From the NCBI GenBank assembly GCA_900551705.1, contig URWY01000010.1, positions 1 through 44,284 of the forward strand: a stretch of 44,284 nucleotides of DNA. The letters run 5' to 3'. Both the position numbers and the translations under genes were made by a program. This stretch comes from an uncultured Bacillota bacterium. Its GTDB lineage: Bacteria; Bacillota; Clostridia; Christensenellales; UBA1242. Position 1 is the stretch's first letter. The number at the start of each line of letters is the position of its first letter. The notes under the pieces were generated by a model. It searched no databases. It was not told the DNA's origin and saw only the letters and a list, made by a program, of their open reading frames with translations. Below, in pieces: positions 41,094-44,284 of the stretch.

Positions 41094-42431
41094 ATGAAAT
41101 ATTGGTATCGCACAAAACATTATATGGTTGAAAAGGATGAGTATTTAATACTTAATCCTTTGCTTTCAAATAAAAAAATAAGAAATCCTTTCAAACACTA
41201 TGAAGTTAGAAAGAAATATTACCTAATTTTGAACGAACCTCTCCCAAAAAGAAAAAACTTTGGCAAGAAAAAGGTTAAATCTCCTCAAACACAAGCTCAA
41301 TATAAAAAACTTTTGCGTGAAAATTTCCCAGTTGTCAAAAATATAGATTTAAACTTAAAAAATTATTTAACAGACAAAGAATACAGAGAGAACTACAAGA
41401 AGAATAAAGACTATGTTGCCGCTGAAAATTTCACAACAACTAAAAAAATTGCAAAAAAATCAAAAAATGCAAGATATTTTGCAAAAGTTGTTATTGCTAA
41501 CGCCGCAATTATATCAACCATCTATTTTGGCATCAACTATGGCCCTGGGCTTTATCAATCTGTAAAAAATTATATTGTTGCTAGGTTACGCCCACCATCA
41601 TTTGAAGCACCAGAATTTGACCCTATAACCGAAATCGAAGACGATAAAATCAACGCAGATATCGGCAACACAAAAGATGAAGATAAAAAAGTTATCAATA
41701 TCAAGATTGACGAAGACGGAATGGCTTCTTATGACCTTTTGAAGAACTCAAACATCAGCCAAACCTTGCAAATGTATCTCGGCGATGAAAGGCAAGTCAC
41801 ACCAATGTTTGTCTATCAAAACGAAACATCAGACGGCTGCAAAACTTTAAGCATATTCTGCAAACTCGGCGAAGATGAAATTGTTAAGTTAGAATATGAT
41901 ATTGATGGCCCACTTCAAGAATATTATTTTGATAAATTGTTCTACTCACAATCAATCACAGCTTCAGACCTTATCAATACCCTTTCAAAATTGGCAAATG
42001 ATGAATACTTAACAGATATGCCTATAATAAGCCAAATTATCGCACTTGATAACACAATCTGTTCAAGCGTGGCTAACTTGCGTGAAGATGTTAAATACGA
42101 CACAATAGACGGCGAATTTGTTGAAAAAGAAATATATTCTTTCAAAATTACTTCGCTTCAAAATAACGGAGAAATAATCGAAAAACATTACGAAATTGAC
42201 AAAGAAAAAGCACAAAAATTAGAAGATTTTAACGAAGAAAATATTGAAAGTTTGCTAACAGCGTTTAAAAAGGACGCAAGTCAATTTGAACTTTCTGCAA
42301 CCTTTGATCTTGGTTATAACGCTCCTACTCTTGTTTTGATTAACGCAGCAAGACAAGAGAAAAATCCAACAGAGCAAATAAAATTGCCAGACGATTATAA
42401 CGATTTGTATGATAATGACTTTACATTATAA
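41094..42431 (+). CDS. Single-pass membrane protein of unknown function (445 aa)
   Basis: I do not recognise the family. A strongly basic, Tyr/Lys-rich cytoplasmic part (about residues 1-130) has a repeated pattern, YLILNPLLSNKK and YYLILNEPLPKRK. One membrane helix follows (about 130-150, VVIANAAIISTIYFGINYG). An acidic extracytoplasmic part follows (PEFDPITEIEDDK ... KLPDDYNDLYDNDFTL) without Cys clusters or enzyme motifs. Topology by the positive-inside rule is N-in. It is transcribed divergently from the topoisomerase gene and ends about 150 bases before greA, which has its own promoter. Confidence 0.8.
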   Translation: MKYWYRTKHYMVEKDEYLILNPLLSNKKIRNPFKHYEVRKKYYLILNEPLPKRKNFGKKKVKSPQTQAQYKKLLRENFPVVKNIDLNLKNYLTDKEYRENYKKNKDYVAAENFTTTKKIAKKSKNARYFAKVVIANAAIISTIYFGINYGPGLYQSVKNYIVARLRPPSFEAPEFDPITEIEDDKINADIGNTKDEDKKVINIKIDEDGMASYDLLKNSNISQTLQMYLGDERQVTPMFVYQNETSDGCKTLSIFCKLGEDEIVKLEYDIDGPLQEYYFDKLFYSQSITASDLINTLSKLANDEYLTDMPIISQIIALDNTICSSVANLREDVKYDTIDGEFVEKEIYSFKITSLQNNGEIIEKHYEIDKEKAQKLEDFNEENIESLLTAFKKDASQFELSATFDLGYNAPTLVLINAARQEKNPTEQIKLPDDYNDLYDNDFTL

Positions 42432-42481
42432 TTTTGAATATTTTTCTATTAAAATAATATAATAAAATAACCCAAAAATAG

Positions 42482-42510
42482 TTGACATTTAACTTTGTTT
42501 GAGTTATTAT
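42482..42510 (+). promoter_or_regulatory. greA promoter
   Basis: The perfect -35 box TTGACA, 17 bases and TATTAT are present. The predicted leader is about 60 bases, with a hairpin and a strong AGGAGGG ribosome site. Confidence 0.8.
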
Positions 42511-42533
42511 ATGCGAGCTAGTAAAAAATTAAT

Positions 42534-42553
42534 GAGAATGTTTGCACATTCTC
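42534..42553 (+). promoter_or_regulatory. greA leader hairpin
   Basis: GAGAATG and CATTCTC form an exact 7-bp stem with a 6-base loop, followed by TTTATTTTC. It sits between the promoter and the Shine-Dalgarno site. It could be a weak attenuator or 5' stabilising structure; the T run is interrupted, so full termination is doubtful. Confidence 0.5.
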
Positions 42554-42577
42554 TTTATTTTCTAACAGGAGGGAAAC

Positions 42578-43051
42578 ATGGAAAAAACTTATTTAACACC
42601 AGAAGGAAAAAAACAATTAGAAGATAGATTAAACGAACTTAAAACTGTTATCAGACAAGAAGTTTCAAAGAAAATCGGAATTGCAAGAGAATTTGGCGAT
42701 TTGTCTGAAAACGCTGAATACGATTCAGCAAAAGAAGAACAAGCAATGGTAGAAACAGAAATTGCAGAAATTGAAAATAAACTTAGAAACTGCGAAATCA
42801 TTGATAAAGACAAACTTAATAACAAAGTTGTAAGCGTTGGTTCTTTTGTTAAATTGTACGACATCACCTTTGACGAAGAAATTGAATACCAAATCACAGG
42901 TTCAACAGAAAGCGACCCATTTAAAGGTTTAATTTCTAACGAATCCCCTGTTGGTAGAGCACTTCTTGGTAAAAAGAAAGGCGACACGGTTACAGTTCAA
43001 ACAAACTCACACGAAGTTGAATATAAAATCCTTGAAATCAAAATCAAGTAA
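42578..43051 (+). CDS. greA: Transcription elongation factor GreA
   Basis: GreA enters the RNA polymerase secondary channel and stimulates cleavage of backtracked transcripts. The 157 residues have the N-terminal coiled coil with YLTPEGKKQLEDRLNEL, the acidic tip AREFGDLSENAEYDSAK (Asp and Glu coordinate the catalytic metal) and the C-terminal FKBP-like domain ending ISNESPVGRALLGKKKGDTV. Length and motifs are canonical. AGGAGGG lies five bases before the ATG, the strongest ribosome site in the window, so expression is probably high. It is monocistronic between its own promoter and terminator. Confidence 0.98.
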   Translation: MEKTYLTPEGKKQLEDRLNELKTVIRQEVSKKIGIAREFGDLSENAEYDSAKEEQAMVETEIAEIENKLRNCEIIDKDKLNNKVVSVGSFVKLYDITFDEEIEYQITGSTESDPFKGLISNESPVGRALLGKKKGDTVTVQTNSHEVEYKILEIKIK

Positions 43052-43060
43052 AAATCACAA

Positions 43061-43088
43061 AAAAACACCCCAATTAGGGTGTTTTTTT
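43061..43088. terminator. Terminator between greA and the leucine-rich-repeat gene
   Basis: AAAAACACCC and GGGTGTTTTT form a 10-bp stem with a CAATTA loop. A and T runs on both sides let it serve greA and the converging repeat gene. Confidence 0.9.
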
Positions 43089-43107
43089 ATTTTCTGGTTT
43101 CGCTTAT

Positions 43108-44284
43108 TTACGCTCTTTTTATATCATAACTAATATCTCTTAACAATGTGTTTGCGTTCACAGGAGTGTTGCCTCTAACTTTAACCCAACCATCACCAAT
43201 TGTGGTGGTTAAGTTGTTGCAAGAATGAAATACATAACTTCCAATGTTTTTTACGCTGTCTGGAATTGTTATTGATGTTAAACCTCTGCAAATTTGGAAT
43301 GCACTATTTCCAATGCTGGTTACGCTGTCTGGAATGTTTATTGATGTTAAACCTTCGCAACCATGGAATGCACTACCTCCAATGCTGGTTACGCTACCAT
43401 CTGCTGGTATAACACTATTTTTACAACCAGCAATTAAAGTATTGCTTCCTGTTTCTATTAAACAATTGCCTACACTGCTATATTTTGTATTTCCTTGCAC
43501 AACTTCTATTTTTTCTAAACTACTGCAGTCAGAGAATGCAGCATATCCAATGCTGGTTACGCTGTTTCCAATTTTAACTGATGTTAAACTGTTGCAAGCA
43601 GAGAATGCAGAACCTCCAATGCTGTTTACGCTGTTTGGAATTGCGATTGATGTTAAACTGTTGCAAGCAGAGAATGCATTCCGTTCAATGCTGATTACGC
43701 TGTTTGGAATTGTGATTAATGTTAAACTGCTGCAATTAGAGAATGTATACTCTCCAATGCTGGCTACATTTTGTCCAATTATAACAGATGTTAAACCACT
43801 GCAAGCATTGAATACACCATCTCCAATGCTTTCTACTCTGTCTGGAATTGTGATTGATTTTAAACCAGTGCAATGAGAGAATGCCCACTTTCCAATGCTT
43901 TCTACTCTGTCTGGGATTTTGATTGATGTTAAACTCTCGCACCAAGAGAATCCCCACTTTCCAATGCTGGTTAAGCTATTTGGCATTGTGATTGATGTTA
44001 AACTGCTGCAATCCTCGAATGCATTTTTTCCAATGCTGGTTGTTGTGTAGTTTTGCTCTTTAACAATTATTTTGTTTGGAATGTCAAGCTCTGCTGGTTT
44101 ACCAACTGGACCTGTGATTGTTGCTGTTTTATCGGTATCGTTTAATGAGAAGGTAAATGCATATTTTGGATTTTTTCCAACAAATGTTTCACTTGGCGTA
44201 TAAATTGTTTTTTCTTCTCCAGTTTCGTCATCTGTTGTTGTGGTTGATGTGTAGTCTTCTGGGGTTAATTCAACAACCTTTTCA
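43108..44284 (-). CDS. BspA-type leucine-rich-repeat surface protein (5' end outside the window)
   Basis: The frame stays open to the window edge, so the protein's start is missing; an internal ATG at 43986 is not the start. The visible 391 residues begin with a beta-rich part containing TPEDYTSTTTTDD, YTPSETFVGKNPKYAF and TITGPVGKPAELDIP. About eleven repeats of 23 residues follow, with the LRR_5 pattern AF-x-x-C-x-x-L-T-S-I-x-I-P-x-S-V-x-S-I-G. One unit is replaced by an insertion (SSLEKIEVVQGNTKYSSVGN...). The C-terminus, NTLLRDISYDIKRA, has no membrane helix or LPXTG, so any anchor must be N-terminal. BspA-like proteins bind host matrix or other cells; the role here is inferred. Confidence 0.88.
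   Translation of the reverse strand, partial: EKVVELTPEDYTSTTTTDDETGEEKTIYTPSETFVGKNPKYAFTFSLNDTDKTATITGPVGKPAELDIPNKIIVKEQNYTTTSIGKNAFEDCSSLTSITMPNSLTSIGKWGFSWCESLTSIKIPDRVESIGKWAFSHCTGLKSITIPDRVESIGDGVFNACSGLTSVIIGQNVASIGEYTFSNCSSLTLITIPNSVISIERNAFSACNSLTSIAIPNSVNSIGGSAFSACNSLTSVKIGNSVTSIGYAAFSDCSSLEKIEVVQGNTKYSSVGNCLIETGSNTLIAGCKNSVIPADGSVTSIGGSAFHGCEGLTSINIPDSVTSIGNSAFQICRGLTSITIPDSVKNIGSYVFHSCNNLTTTIGDGWVKVRGNTPVNANTLLRDISYDIKRA
43190..44035. repeat. Tandem 69-bp coding repeats in the leucine-rich-repeat gene
   Basis: On the plus strand the unit reads roughly CCAATGCTGGTTACGCTG, then TCTGGAATTGTGATTGATG, then TTAAACTGCTGCAAGCAGAG. It recurs about every 69 bases, matching 23-codon protein repeats. 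Neighbouring units near 43560-43700 are nearly identical, which suggests recent duplication. The insertion at about 43400-43515 interrupts the period. Confidence 0.85.

Noticed and set aside
43200..43876. Plus-strand frames across the leucine-rich-repeat region
   Set aside because: They are complements of the 69-bp repeats, which keep antisense frames open. They have no ribosome site or family signature.
43108..43986. 292-residue leucine-rich-repeat protein starting at 43986
   Set aside because: That ATG is inside a repeat and the frame continues upstream without a stop to the window edge, so the start is outside the window.

Overview
The window is AT-rich, densely packed bacterial DNA with the standard genetic code (TGA is used as a stop). 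It looks like an uncultured, low-GC, Gram-positive Clostridia-type genome, possibly from a gut lineage. Supporting this are a SpoIIE homologue with a Spo0A-box-like site upstream, a ClpC with a UVR linker, DUF4364 beside a type II topoisomerase A subunit, paired half-size TauE/SafE genes, and several very large surface proteins built from Ig-like or leucine-rich repeats. The taxonomic assignment is inference. I saw no rRNA, tRNA, CRISPR array, transposase or phage gene.

Layout. Positions 1-8111 hold a terminator and a 2619-residue surface protein (minus strand). Positions 8296-13878 hold spoIIE, an HU-type nucleoid protein and a SERCA-like Ca2+ P-type ATPase (all minus). Positions 14136-23080 form a plus-strand operon: an ABC ATPase with a charged tail, an ABC-2 permease that overlaps it, and a 2098-residue Ig-repeat and beta-helix protein. 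A terminator and dapB follow. Positions 23917-33455 form a long minus-strand housekeeping block. In transcription order it runs: two half-size TauE/SafE genes, clpC, ruvA, ruvB, queA, an unknown 229-residue gene, tgt, an overlooked 32-residue membrane peptide, yajC, a candidate small RNA, and engB. Positions 33561-35648 encode a membrane-anchored surface protein (plus). Positions 35728-40956 carry the topoisomerase A subunit and DUF4364, then a 310-base stretch of nested palindromes, then mtaB and a HIT protein (all minus). Positions 41094-43051 hold a single-pass membrane protein and greA (plus). The right edge (43108-44284, minus) is a BspA-type leucine-rich-repeat protein that runs out of the window.

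How the genes relate. ruvA-ruvB-queA-tgt-yajC is the classic Holliday-junction, queuosine and Sec-accessory cluster, here with an extra gene between queA and tgt. tgt and queA make queuosine; mtaB modifies tRNA A37. The 14-23 kb operon pairs an ABC-2 transporter with a giant extracytoplasmic protein and is the best candidate for a linked but undescribed surface system.

Non-coding signals. Four transcription-unit heads (engB, the 229-residue gene, ruvA, mtaB) share one arrangement: a -35 box, a 16-17 base spacer, an extended TGn -10 box, then exactly six bases before the ATG and no Shine-Dalgarno site. This predicts leaderless mRNAs. Other genes (HU, yajC, clpC, greA, the ABC operon) have clear Shine-Dalgarno sites, so both initiation modes seem to coexist. 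A strong promoter between yajC and engB appears to drive a roughly 110-nt RNA with a C5 hairpin loop and a terminator.
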